From Anaerolineales bacterium (GTDB lineage Bacteria > Chloroflexota > Anaerolineae > Anaerolineales > UBA11579): a DNA stretch of 64,000 nt. Below are positions 26,734-34,246 of the stretch, one piece after another. The notes under the pieces are model-generated. The model ran no database searches. It was given only the letters and a program-made list of their open reading frames with translations, and was not told the DNA's origin. The position numbers and the translations under genes were made by a program. The DNA is taken from the NCBI GenBank assembly GCA_025808555.1, contig CP075526.1, positions 1,380,712 to 1,444,711 on the forward strand, read 5' to 3'. Each line of letters starts with the position of its first letter. The stretch's first letter is position 1.

Positions 26734-27417
26734 ATGGTCAAAATACGCGCCCTGCTATTCGACTTTGACGGCCTGATCCTTGATACGGAATGGCCGGATT
26801 ACGAATCCTGGCAGGCCGTGTACCTGAGCCATGGGCAAGCGCTGCCTGTGGAGACCTGGGGGCAGATCGTAGGCGGCAACGGTGCCTCTGATTTTGACCC
26901 GCACAATCATTTAGAGCAGCTTTGTGGCATGCCGCTGGACCGGGAAGAGGTCTGGATCAACCGACGCCAAAAATATCTTAGCAACCTTGCCGAGCTGGAA
27001 GTGCTGCCGGGGGTGATCGATTATCTGGACGCGGCTGAGGATATGGGTCTGCAACTAGCGGTAGCCTCCAGCTCTCCAGAGAACTGGGTGCGCGGCCACC
27101 TGGCGCGGCTGGGTTTGTACGAGCGTTTTGACGCCATCAAGACTGCCGATGATGTGAAGCGCACCAAGCCTGACCCGGAATTGTATGTGGCTGCGATGCA
27201 GGCGTTGGGGGTTGCGCCGGATGAGGCGATTGTTTTTGAAGATTCCCCCAACGGCGTGCTGGCGGCCAAGGCGGCCGGGGTGTTTGCCGTGGCCGTGCCC
27301 AACCGCATTACAGAGCAACTCAAACTTGAGCATGCCGATCTGCGCCTCACGTCGCTCGCGGATATGCAATTGGCTGAGCTTATAGCCCACGTTGAAGCGA
27401 GCCAAGCCGAGGCCTGA
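26734..27417 (+). CDS. HAD-superfamily hydrolase, beta-phosphoglucomutase-like
   Basis: A 227-residue HAD enzyme of the PGMB-like subgroup. Motif I is FDFDGLILDTE (nucleophile Asp and general acid/base Asp), motif II AVASSS, motif III lysine in VKRTKPDPELY, and motif IV FEDSPNGVLAAKAAG. A helical cap lies between motifs I and II. Likely substrate is a sugar phosphate or similar small phosphoester; the exact one cannot be read from the sequence. It lies just after nuoN and probably has its own promoter. Confidence 0.88.
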   Translation: MVKIRALLFDFDGLILDTEWPDYESWQAVYLSHGQALPVETWGQIVGGNGASDFDPHNHLEQLCGMPLDREEVWINRRQKYLSNLAELEVLPGVIDYLDAAEDMGLQLAVASSSPENWVRGHLARLGLYERFDAIKTADDVKRTKPDPELYVAAMQALGVAPDEAIVFEDSPNGVLAAKAAGVFAVAVPNRITEQLKLEHADLRLTSLADMQLAELIAHVEASQAEA

Positions 27418-27418
27418 G

Positions 27419-28219
27419 ATGCTGCCGCTCCGCAGCGTTGACCTGCACAAAGTTGCATCTTCACAAAATTACCCATTCAATCTGGCATTTTTGCACAGCT
27501 GGCAGCCATTGGAATTTGACGCCTCAGTCACCTTCTTCGTTGGCGAGAACGGCAGCGGGAAATCTACTTTCTTGGAGGCTTTGGCTGTAGCTGCTGAGAT
27601 GATCACAGTCGGAAGCCAGCCAGTAGCTAGTGACCAAAGCCTGGATGCTGTGCGCCCGTTGGCTAATGCGCTGAAGCTGGCGTGGAACAAGCGCGTGCGC
27701 CGCGGCTTCTTTTTGCGGTCCGAAGACTTCCTTGGTTGGCTGCGAGCGGAGCAGCACAGCAAAATGGACATGCAGACGCAGTTGCTGGAGATCGAACAAG
27801 AGTACTCCGAGCGTTCAGATTACGCAAAAACATTGGCGCGCGGCCCTTTGAGCGGGCAGCTGGCCGGTATGCAACGCCGCTATGGCAACGGCCTTGAGGC
27901 GCGCTCGCACGGGGAGAGCTTCCTGGATCTGTTCCAGGCGCGCTTTCGCCCTGAAGGTTTGTATTTGTTGGATGAGCCTGAAGTGCCGCTCTCGCCACTA
28001 CGCCAGTTGAGTTTTCTGTCATTGCTTAAGAATATGGTGGCACAAGGCGCCCAGTTCATAATCGCCACCCACTCGCCGATCCTGATGGCTTTTCCTGGTG
28101 CGGTGATCTTGAACTTTGACAATGCGCCGCTACAACGCGTGCGGTTTGATGATCTCGAACACGTCAGACTGACGCGCGATTTTCTTGCAAACCCTGGCGC
28201 TTTTCTGCAACACCTTTAA
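27419..28219 (+). CDS. AAA-type ATPase (ABC-like predicted ATPase)
   Basis: A 266-residue ATPase with Walker A GENGSGKST (residues ~40-48), Walker B LYLLDEPEVPLSP and a downstream IIATHSPILMAFPGA switch-His segment, the pattern of the COG3910-like small ABC/AAA proteins. The ATG at 27419 directly follows the HAD stop and is preferred to a TTG 27 bases earlier that would overlap that gene. The role of this family is not established. A small unknown gene follows after 13 bases with a perfect AGGAGG, so they form a pair. Confidence 0.8.
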   Translation: MLPLRSVDLHKVASSQNYPFNLAFLHSWQPLEFDASVTFFVGENGSGKSTFLEALAVAAEMITVGSQPVASDQSLDAVRPLANALKLAWNKRVRRGFFLRSEDFLGWLRAEQHSKMDMQTQLLEIEQEYSERSDYAKTLARGPLSGQLAGMQRRYGNGLEARSHGESFLDLFQARFRPEGLYLLDEPEVPLSPLRQLSFLSLLKNMVAQGAQFIIATHSPILMAFPGAVILNFDNAPLQRVRFDDLEHVRLTRDFLANPGAFLQHL

Positions 28220-28232
28220 CCTAGGAGGCACA

Positions 28233-28550
28233 ATGGCATACTACCTTGTAACTGCCGAGCCGAAGGCGGAGCTTATGCGGGAGTTGCGGACCCGATTGGA
28301 TAGCAGCGAAATTCAGGCCATGCAGCCCTTTGGGCAGTCCTTGCACCATGGCCTGGAAAATGCAAAGCTACAGGCTGACGGCACTGCCATTTGGGAGGAA
28401 GAAGACTATTGCATTCCTCCACTGGCACAGGAGCGAGCTGCAGTTCTGGACGACTATTTCTCCGGGATTAAAGTGGAGCGCGTACAGGAAGGCGCTGGTT
28501 GGCAGCGCATCGAAGACCTGCCCCGCTTGTTTGCCAGCTTGCTGGATTAG
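28233..28550 (+). CDS. Hypothetical protein, 105 residues
   Basis: No family recognised. The protein starts MAYYLVTAEPKAELMRELRT; the ATG at 28233 is preceded by ctaggaggcaca, a perfect ribosome binding site, which decides this start over an upstream in-frame one inside the ATPase gene. It is rich in Glu/Gln/Leu, has no membrane segment or Cys motif apart from one Cys, and contains WEEEDYCIPPLAQERAAVLD. It is presumably co-transcribed with the ATPase and may be its partner. It converges with lipA, whose stop is one base beyond. Confidence 0.65.
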   Translation: MAYYLVTAEPKAELMRELRTRLDSSEIQAMQPFGQSLHHGLENAKLQADGTAIWEEEDYCIPPLAQERAAVLDDYFSGIKVERVQEGAGWQRIEDLPRLFASLLD

Positions 28551-28551
28551 G

Positions 28552-29499
28552 CTATTTCGCTGCTTGGCCGTACAGTTTGCGATGCACGGCGCTTAGCGCA
28601 CGAACCTGGTCGGCGGCATGGTAACTGCTGCGAACCAGGGGCCCGCTTTCAACCCACTTGAAGCCAATGCCGAGCCCGTACTCCTTGAAGTCGGCGAATT
28701 CCTCGGGCGTCACGTAGCGGTCAATCGGCAGATGCTGCTTGCTGGGTTGCAGGTATTGACCGAGGGTGAGGATGTCCACGCCCCAATCACGCTGGTCTCG
28801 CATGACAGCCTTGACTTCCTCGTTGGTCTCGCCCAGGCCCAGCATGATGCCGCTTTTAGTAAGTACTTCAGGGTCCATGCGCTTGGCGTTGCTTAGCGTA
28901 GCAGCGGCCCACTCGTAGTTGTCCTGCGGCTGCACCTTCTTGAATAGACGGGGAACCGTTTCCACGTTGTGGTTGAGGATCTCAGGGCGGGCATCCATCA
29001 CGATCTTCAGCGCTTCAGCGCTGCCCTTGAAATCAGGGATCAAAAGCTCAATTGAACAGCCGGGGTGGATCTGGCGGATGCGCTTCACCACCATAGCCAG
29101 GATCGGCGCGCCGCCGTCGGCGCGCTCGTCGCGGTTCACGCTGGTGATCACGGCGTGGCTGAGCCCCATATCCTTGACGGCTTGCGCCACGCGCAGCGGC
29201 TCGGCCCAGTCCATCTCGTTGGGCATGCCGCGCTTGATATCACAGAAGCCGCAAGAACGCGTGCACACATCGCCCAACATCAGGAAAGTGGCGGTACCGT
29301 CTCCCCAGCATTCGCCGATATTGGGACACATGGCCTCTTCGCACACCGTGTGCAGGGCTTTGCTGCGCATGAGGCGCTTGATGTTCTCGTAGCTTTCGCC
29401 CATGGGTGCGCGGACGCGGATCCAATCCGGGCGGCGGCTGGGTTTGGGGGCCAACTGGATGTCTTCCAGTGGGATGCGATTGCGGGTTGGGGTGGCCAT
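28552..29499 (-). CDS. lipA: Lipoyl synthase
   Basis: Radical-SAM enzyme that inserts two sulfur atoms into octanoyl groups on lipoyl domains. Both cluster motifs are present: the auxiliary cluster [12 protein letters not shown] and the radical-SAM CTRSCGFC, together with [11 protein letters not shown] and [11 protein letters not shown]. The 315-residue length is normal. No lipB lies next to it. A TAAAAT box six bases upstream of the ATG on the same strand suggests a leaderless transcript. Confidence 0.96.
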   Translation of the reverse strand: MATPTRNRIPLEDIQLAPKPSRRPDWIRVRAPMGESYENIKRLMRSKALHTVCEEAMCPNIGECWGDGTATFLMLGDVCTRSCGFCDIKRGMPNEMDWAEPLRVAQAVKDMGLSHAVITSVNRDERADGGAPILAMVVKRIRQIHPGCSIELLIPDFKGSAEALKIVMDARPEILNHNVETVPRLFKKVQPQDNYEWAAATLSNAKRMDPEVLTKSGIMLGLGETNEEVKAVMRDQRDWGVDILTLGQYLQPSKQHLPIDRYVTPEEFADFKEYGLGIGFKWVESGPLVRSSYHAADQVRALSAVHRKLYGQAAK

Positions 29500-29505
29500 G
29501 TGGAT

Positions 29506-29511
29506 ATTTTA
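29506..29511 (-). promoter_or_regulatory. -10 box (TAAAAT on minus strand) 6 bases before lipA
   Basis: On the minus strand TAAAAT is followed by 6 bases and the lipA ATG, consistent with transcription starting at the start codon. Confidence 0.45.
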
Positions 29512-29532
29512 CCTTTGGGAAATGCGGCGAGG

Positions 29533-30072
29533 TTATTTGGCCGCGTGGGTCTTGTAGTTTTTGTATGCCTGCTGGATCATGGCGCGGGCTTCTGCCGCGT
29601 CGCCCCAGCGCACGATCTTGACCCACTTGTTTTCTTCAAGATCTTTATAGTGGGCAAAGAAGTGCTCAATTTGCTGCAGAGTGATCTCAGGCAGATCACT
29701 AATCTCCATCACCTTTTCGTATCTTTTGGTAAGACGTGGCGAGGGTACGGCCAGGATCTTTTCATCGTGCCCTGCCTCATCCTGCATGATAAGCACGCCA
29801 ATCGGGCGTACGGCGATCAGCGAGCCTGGAATGAGTGCACGTGTGTTGGCTACCAGCACATCGCAGGGATCACCATCGCCTGAAAGAGTGTTCGGAATGA
29901 AGCCATAGTTGCCCGGATAGCGCATAGGCGTATACAAGAAGCGGTCCACTACCAGAGTGCCAATGGCTTCATCGAACTCATACTTGATGGGTTCACCGCC
30001 GGTGGGCACTTCGATGATGACATTGACTTCATCGGGCGAATTGGGGCCGGGCTTGATCATTTCCAGGTTCAT
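29533..30072 (-). CDS. ppa: Inorganic pyrophosphatase (family I)
   Basis: Soluble Mg-dependent enzyme that hydrolyses pyrophosphate and so pulls biosynthetic reactions forward. Family I residues are visible: [28 protein letters not shown], and the metal-binding DGDPCDVLV, plus a C-terminal HYKDLE and [10 protein letters not shown]. The 179-residue length is typical of bacterial forms. An agaagg sequence precedes the ATG at suitable spacing. Confidence 0.96.
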   Translation of the reverse strand: MNLEMIKPGPNSPDEVNVIIEVPTGGEPIKYEFDEAIGTLVVDRFLYTPMRYPGNYGFIPNTLSGDGDPCDVLVANTRALIPGSLIAVRPIGVLIMQDEAGHDEKILAVPSPRLTKRYEKVMEISDLPEITLQQIEHFFAHYKDLEENKWVKIVRWGDAAEARAMIQQAYKNYKTHAAK

Positions 30073-30106
30073 TGTTGATGCCTTCTAGTAGTTAGCGGTG
30101 GATTTG

Positions 30107-32077
30107 TTAGCAGCCCTTGTCAGCTAGTTCCTGAGGCAGGGTTGCTTCTGGCAGCCAGGTTTTCCATGCATAGCATAGCTTTTCATAGGCGGCAGGTTGT
30201 TTGAGCAAGACATCTGCAGTGAGAACTCTGGCCTCTTGTTCTCGTCCTGACCTAAGGAGCGCCTCCACTACAGGAAACATGCCGAACTGTCTGGTGGAAG
30301 TGTACCCGTGGGCTTTAGTGATCTCCCACAAAGCGAGCACGGTATCCCAGTCTCCTTGATGGCGCGCCAGATCCATCTTTTGGAAATAGTAGCACCAGGT
30401 GCGTTCTGGTTCTTCCCCAAAGATTTCCGGGTTGGGTATGTGGCCGCCTGAATCGGAGGCCATGCTAAGCTGGCTAAGGAGAGCCAGGCCTCTGATCCCA
30501 GGGTCTACCAGGCCGTTGTACTGATCTGACTCGTTGAGAAACCACACACATTGACCATCATTGGTATTGTCGTAATAGATCAGCTTTTCGCTGTTGGCGG
30601 TGAAGTGCAGATTGCTGATGCTGAAGCCGAGCTCCAGCTCATCGTCAAGGTCTTCCTCGTGGCTCATGAGGTTGTCGTAGTAGTCAAGCACCCAATGATT
30701 GACCTCGCCGTCATCGGAGATTGGTGAGCGGTATAGCGTATTGACTGCGGCCGCGGCGGCATAGCTGCTGGTGTAGGCGGTCATCACCTCCGGGCCAACC
30801 AGCGCGGTACCCGGCTCCAAATTAGGGGCGCGCCAGTAGAACTGCCAGTACATACGCCGCTGCTCCTCCCAATCCCAGCGGTATTCATTGGTTGAACGCA
30901 AATGGGCACCTACGGCCAAGCCAACCAATATGGCGAACACCACATTGCGGTGGAGAGTCTTTGGAAGGAGCAGATGAAGCAAACCCGCGAAGAGCAGCGC
31001 ACCACCAAACATGGCGGGTAGCGAGAACCTGTCTACGAATAGCCCGCCTAGCAAAGTACGCCCGGTGAACTGGATGGGCAACAGTCCGAGCAGGATCGCG
31101 AAGAGGCCAAGCAGAACGGCCTGGCCCGAGGCGCCTCCAAGTGCCTCCTGCTTATTTTGCTTACTTGATGAGATGTGCAGATAAACGAAGCAAACAACAG
31201 CAGTAACTATGACAAGCGCGAAGGAGAACAATACGGCACGGTCAGAAAAGTCAATAAGCCGTGCGTTCAGTGTTCTTGTCCATGCGTCAACAACCACGGT
31301 GACAAAGTTTTGCAGAGTGGCCTGGAGGAAGGCGGGCAGGCCGATCCAAACCAGGGGATTGGGATCCTCTGGCATGGTGAGGGTGGTGCGCCAGATGAAG
31401 AAACCCACTAAAACCACCAGATATGGCAACCATTGGCGGCCGGCTTTAATCATGGATCCTTTGAGCGAGGCATCCTGCCTGTAGAACCAGGCAAGCAGGA
31501 TGAGGGGCCGCACAAGCTCCAGACCAGCAAAATATTCCATGGTGAAGATATGGGCGAAGGCAGCCAAGATGGCCAGGGATAGCCACAGCCAGCGCGTCTG
31601 CTGCGCTTGCAGAGCGCGCAGCATCGCGTACAGTGAGAACAAGAACAGGTTGTAGACGATGAAGTGCTGGCTGTAGGCAACTGCAATCGGACCCTGGCTA
31701 AAGGAAGGGTAGACCAGGAACAATATTCCTGCCATGGCGGCGATGCGCTCTGCGCGCGGCCACAGCAGGCGCAGCGTAAGCCATAACTGGACAGCAGTTA
31801 GGATGCGCAAGAGGAGCAGGAAGATATGCCAGTGGAGCGGAGTGACGCCCAGAACGGGAAATGTAATAGAGTAGGTCCAGAATGACAGGGGACGAATGTA
31901 ACTGTAGAACTCCCTCAATAATTCAGTAGAGCCCTGTTCAGCCAGGAAAATCATTGGCCAGTCATCCCAATAGAAACCTAACTGGGGAATCAGTAAGCCA
32001 AAGGCAAGGATTGCGATCAGCGTTTGGAAGAGGGGGAATGGAAAATATTTGGTCGAGGCGCCCTTGAGTTCTTGCAT
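30107..32077 (-). CDS. Large polytopic membrane protein, GT-C glycosyltransferase-like
   Basis: A 656-residue protein with about ten hydrophobic helices in residues ~15-400 and a soluble C-terminal part of about 240 residues. The first periplasmic loop contains YWDDWPMI, an acidic pair in the position used by GT-C enzymes (lipid-linked sugar transferases), and YSYIRPLSFWTY. That is suggestive, not proof; no diagnostic family motif is seen. The C-terminal soluble part (TWCYYFQKMDLARHQGDWDT..., VVEALLRSGREQEARVL) resembles helical repeats. A TAGAAT box eight bases before the ATG points to a leaderless mRNA. The neighbours, ppa and a divergent tRNA, give no functional clue. Confidence 0.6.
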   Translation of the reverse strand: MQELKGASTKYFPFPLFQTLIAILAFGLLIPQLGFYWDDWPMIFLAEQGSTELLREFYSYIRPLSFWTYSITFPVLGVTPLHWHIFLLLLRILTAVQLWLTLRLLWPRAERIAAMAGILFLVYPSFSQGPIAVAYSQHFIVYNLFLFSLYAMLRALQAQQTRWLWLSLAILAAFAHIFTMEYFAGLELVRPLILLAWFYRQDASLKGSMIKAGRQWLPYLVVLVGFFIWRTTLTMPEDPNPLVWIGLPAFLQATLQNFVTVVVDAWTRTLNARLIDFSDRAVLFSFALVIVTAVVCFVYLHISSSKQNKQEALGGASGQAVLLGLFAILLGLLPIQFTGRTLLGGLFVDRFSLPAMFGGALLFAGLLHLLLPKTLHRNVVFAILVGLAVGAHLRSTNEYRWDWEEQRRMYWQFYWRAPNLEPGTALVGPEVMTAYTSSYAAAAAVNTLYRSPISDDGEVNHWVLDYYDNLMSHEEDLDDELELGFSISNLHFTANSEKLIYYDNTNDGQCVWFLNESDQYNGLVDPGIRGLALLSQLSMASDSGGHIPNPEIFGEEPERTWCYYFQKMDLARHQGDWDTVLALWEITKAHGYTSTRQFGMFPVVEALLRSGREQEARVLTADVLLKQPAAYEKLCYAWKTWLPEATLPQELADKGC

Positions 32078-32085
32078 AGCGTACT

Positions 32086-32091
32086 ATTCTA
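32086..32091 (-). promoter_or_regulatory. -10 box (TAGAAT on minus strand) 8 bases before the membrane-protein start
   Basis: On the minus strand TAGAAT is followed by 8 bases and the ATG at 32077; no ribosome binding site is present, fitting a leaderless transcript. Confidence 0.45.
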
Positions 32092-32143
32092 ATGTTTTTG
32101 GCTTTGCTTTGATTGCTCGAGGAGCTAACCAAGGACACTGCGG

Positions 32144-32149
32144 TAAAAT
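32144..32149 (+). promoter_or_regulatory. Candidate -10 box (taaaat) for tRNA-Gly
   Basis: taaaat ends 10 bases before the mature tRNA 5' end. Confidence 0.4.
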
Positions 32150-32159
32150 TAAGCTTCAT

Positions 32160-32231
32160 GCGGGCGTCGCCAAGTGGTAAGGCATCAGCCTTCCAAGCTG
32201 ACATTCGCGGGTTCGAATCCCGCCGCCCGCT
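32160..32231 (+). tRNA. tRNA-Gly (anticodon TCC)
   Basis: A 72-base cloverleaf: acceptor gcgggcg pairs with cgcccgc (32224-32230), the anticodon loop is ctTCCaa, and the T-arm holds ggttcgaatcc. The discriminator is T and CCA is not encoded. The rhodanese gene starts 17 bases downstream and may share its transcript. Confidence 0.95.
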
Positions 32232-32248
32232 CTCTTTGAGAAGCCACT

Positions 32249-32737
32249 ATGAAAGTTAAGCTCAATCGCAGGGGGATGCTGTTCAAGATCATTCGGGTTG
32301 TGACGAGCAAGCTCATCAGAGGTGAGTATCACTTCTCCAATGTGACCGAGATCTCCTCAGAAGAATTGCAGCAGCATATGGCTTCAAGTGCGCCACCCTT
32401 GCTGATCGATGTAAGAGATGCGAATGAATACAACTCTGGCTTTGGACACTTACCCGGCGCAAGGCATTTGCCATTAATGGAACTAGTGGTCAAATTTCCA
32501 AGCGCTGAGAGGTTTAAGGAGGCAATTAAGGGTCTTGAAGCTCAGCTGATGGAGCTTGAGCCTTATATGGAGGGTGAAGTTGTCACGATCTGTCCAGGGG
32601 GCGGTTTTTCGCTGGTAGCCGCTGAGATCATGGCTGAAGCGGGTTTCAAGAATGTTAAGAGTCTTGCTGGTGGGGCAGATGGTTGGTTTAAAGACGGTTA
32701 CCCCACTGAGCTTGGAGAGGACAAGGTTGCACAATGA
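32249..32737 (+). CDS. Rhodanese-like domain protein
   Basis: A 162-residue single-domain rhodanese. The domain runs from about residue 33 (EISSEELQQHM, LLIDVRDANEYNSG, LPGARHLPL) to the GGADGWFKDGYP end. The active-site loop is CPGGGFS with the cysteine near residue 115, so sulfur transfer chemistry is possible; the loop is unlike the common CRSGxRS. The N-terminal 30 residues are basic (MKVKLNRRGMLFKIIRVV). It lies between a tRNA gene and, overlapping by four bases (ATGA), a VOC protein gene. It might supply persulfide sulfur, but the acceptor is unknown. Confidence 0.88.
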   Translation: MKVKLNRRGMLFKIIRVVTSKLIRGEYHFSNVTEISSEELQQHMASSAPPLLIDVRDANEYNSGFGHLPGARHLPLMELVVKFPSAERFKEAIKGLEAQLMELEPYMEGEVVTICPGGGFSLVAAEIMAEAGFKNVKSLAGGADGWFKDGYPTELGEDKVAQ

Positions 32738-33114
32738 AGATCGATGCTGTTGGTATTAGTTCAACCAATCTTGAGAAGACGGTTGCATTCTATAAGTTGC
32801 TGGGCTTCCAGTTTAGCGAATATGACCCGAAAGAGCAGCATCTGGAGCCGCTTACCCCGGACGGGTCTGCACGGCTGATGATCGATGCAGCCAGCCTGCT
32901 TGAGAGCATCCTGGGCGAGGCCCCGCGGCCTGGCAACCATTCTTCGTTTGCGGTGCGCTACGATTCGCCCGCTGAGGTCGATCGTGTGGCTGCGGCGGTC
33001 AAAGCCGCCGGGCACACCGTGCCCGCGGAGCCTTGGGACGCTGAATGGGACCAGCGCTATGCCATCGTGCAAGATCCTGATGGGTATCGCGTGGATCTCT
33101 ACGCAGTGCTGTAG
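32734..33114 (+). CDS. VOC (glyoxalase/bleomycin-resistance) family protein
   Basis: A 126-residue vicinal-oxygen-chelate fold protein: the two beta-alpha-beta-beta-beta halves start at MKIDAVGISSTNLEKTVAFY and at about residue 68 (HSSFAVRYDSPAEVDRVAAA), ending QDPDGYRVDLYAVL. The usual first metal-binding His is replaced (VGISSTN). Substrate unknown. It is translationally coupled to the rhodanese gene through ATGA. Confidence 0.87.
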   Translation: MKIDAVGISSTNLEKTVAFYKLLGFQFSEYDPKEQHLEPLTPDGSARLMIDAASLLESILGEAPRPGNHSSFAVRYDSPAEVDRVAAAVKAAGHTVPAEPWDAEWDQRYAIVQDPDGYRVDLYAVL

Positions 33115-33118
33115 CTAG

Positions 33119-33124
33119 TAAAAT
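33119..33124 (+). promoter_or_regulatory. Candidate -10 box (taaaat) for tRNA-Met
   Basis: taaaat lies 17 bases before the mature tRNA 5' end, directly after the VOC stop codon. Confidence 0.4.
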
Positions 33125-33141
33125 AGAGTTCTATTAAGCTA

Positions 33142-33213
33142 GGGCCTGTAGCTCAATGGCAGAGCAGGCGGCTCATAACCGCTTGGTTTCAGGTTCGAGT
33201 CCTGGCGGGCCCA
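33142..33213 (+). tRNA. tRNA-Met-like (anticodon CAT), elongator or Ile2
   Basis: A 72-base cloverleaf with acceptor gggcctg/cgggccc (one G-T pair), anticodon loop ctCATaa and T-loop ttcgagt. The first base pair is G-C, so it is not the initiator tRNA, which has an unpaired 1-72. Elongator Met and lysidine-modified Ile cannot be separated by eye. CCA is not encoded. Confidence 0.92.
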
Positions 33214-33265
33214 CTAGTTTAGGTTGTCTTATTCCGATGGTTATCAGCTAAGCACTAGTGTCATT

Positions 33266-33271
33266 TACAAT
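33266..33271 (+). promoter_or_regulatory. -10 box (tacaat) 7 bases before the methyltransferase start
   Basis: tacaat is followed by 7 bases and the ATG at 33279. It supports this ATG rather than the GTG at 33258 and suggests a leaderless mRNA. Confidence 0.5.
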
Positions 33272-33278
33272 TCCACTT

Positions 33279-34246
33279 ATGGATGATTTGAATTTTTATT
33301 CCACTTCTGAAGGTAACCGTTTTGATAATCTGAAAGTGGATGTCCCTGGGATTTTTAGCCAGTATCCTCTGGAAAAAATGGTTGCTGACTCCGACGTGCA
33401 ACCCAAGGATTTTTTTACAAAGGTCTACGCTAACTCATTCTTGCCCCTAGGTTTGCGTATCAATATTTGGAGGGCAGCTTTTAACGCCCATCAAGACCTA
33501 ACTTGGTTTGAAGACTTAAGTAAATATTGGACCAAGGTCCTCAAAGGCCGCCCATTGTGGGGGCCATATGATGCCTATTTTCTAAAGAACATGTATCGGG
33601 TTAAATTTCAACGTAATATGCTTCCCGATACCGCAGACGCCAATACTCACCTGGATGCCTGGCAGCGGCCGGAAATTGTTTATTCACTGCTTCATTTGGC
33701 TAGCAAGCCTAGTTTGCCAGCAGATGTGCGGATCATGCAACAGGCAATGCGTTATGTCGGCAGAAATCACGGACTTCAAGTGCTGGAGTTTGGCTGTTCC
33801 ACTGCTCCGCTTACTTACGCGTCAACCCGGTTTTTAGATTCGGGTAAAAATACTTATCATTTAGCTGATATTGCCATGTTGCCATATCATTATGGTGCAT
33901 GGCGCTTGCGTTCGCGGGCTGATATTGTTCGACACCTCTTACGCCCCGAAAATGATTTCCTGCCCGACTTTTTTGAACCAATGGATATGGTGTTTTGTTG
34001 CCAAGTGTTTGAGCACTTGAATAAGCCGCTGGAGATCGCACAGTACTTTCACCGAATACTTAAGCCTCAGGGTGTATTGGTTTTTGATTTCCTTCTAACC
34101 AAAGGCACCGGCTTAGATTCCAAACAGGAGTAGAGCAGCATTCTCAAGTACTCGATTTTATTCGAACGCACTTTGAGATACTACAGGGTAGCCAATTGAG
34201 AGAGGGGCAGGGCGTAGACTTGTGTTACGTGCGCAAGCGCAGTTAA
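33279..34246 (+). pseudogene. SAM-dependent methyltransferase, frameshifted near the 3' end
   Basis: Class I methyltransferase-like protein: the SAM-binding motif is LQVLEFGCSTAPLTYASTRF, with an acidic strand-2 end (YHLADIAM), the post-strand-4 segment MVFCCQVFEHLNKP and LKPQGVLVFDF. The uninterrupted frame stops at 34131-34133 after TGLDSKQE, but homologous-looking sequence (TGVEQHSQVLDFIRTHFEIL) continues in another frame from 34124 to a TAA at 34244-34246. Adding one A to the aaa run at 34122-34124 would join both into one protein of about 322 residues. It is therefore either a recent pseudogene or a homopolymer sequencing error. The gene is clearly more AT-rich than its neighbours. Substrate unknown. 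Confidence 0.75.

Noticed and set aside
33142-33213. Initiator tRNA-fMet
   Set aside because: The first acceptor pair is G-C, whereas bacterial initiator tRNA has an unpaired 1-72; so elongator Met or Ile2 is preferred.
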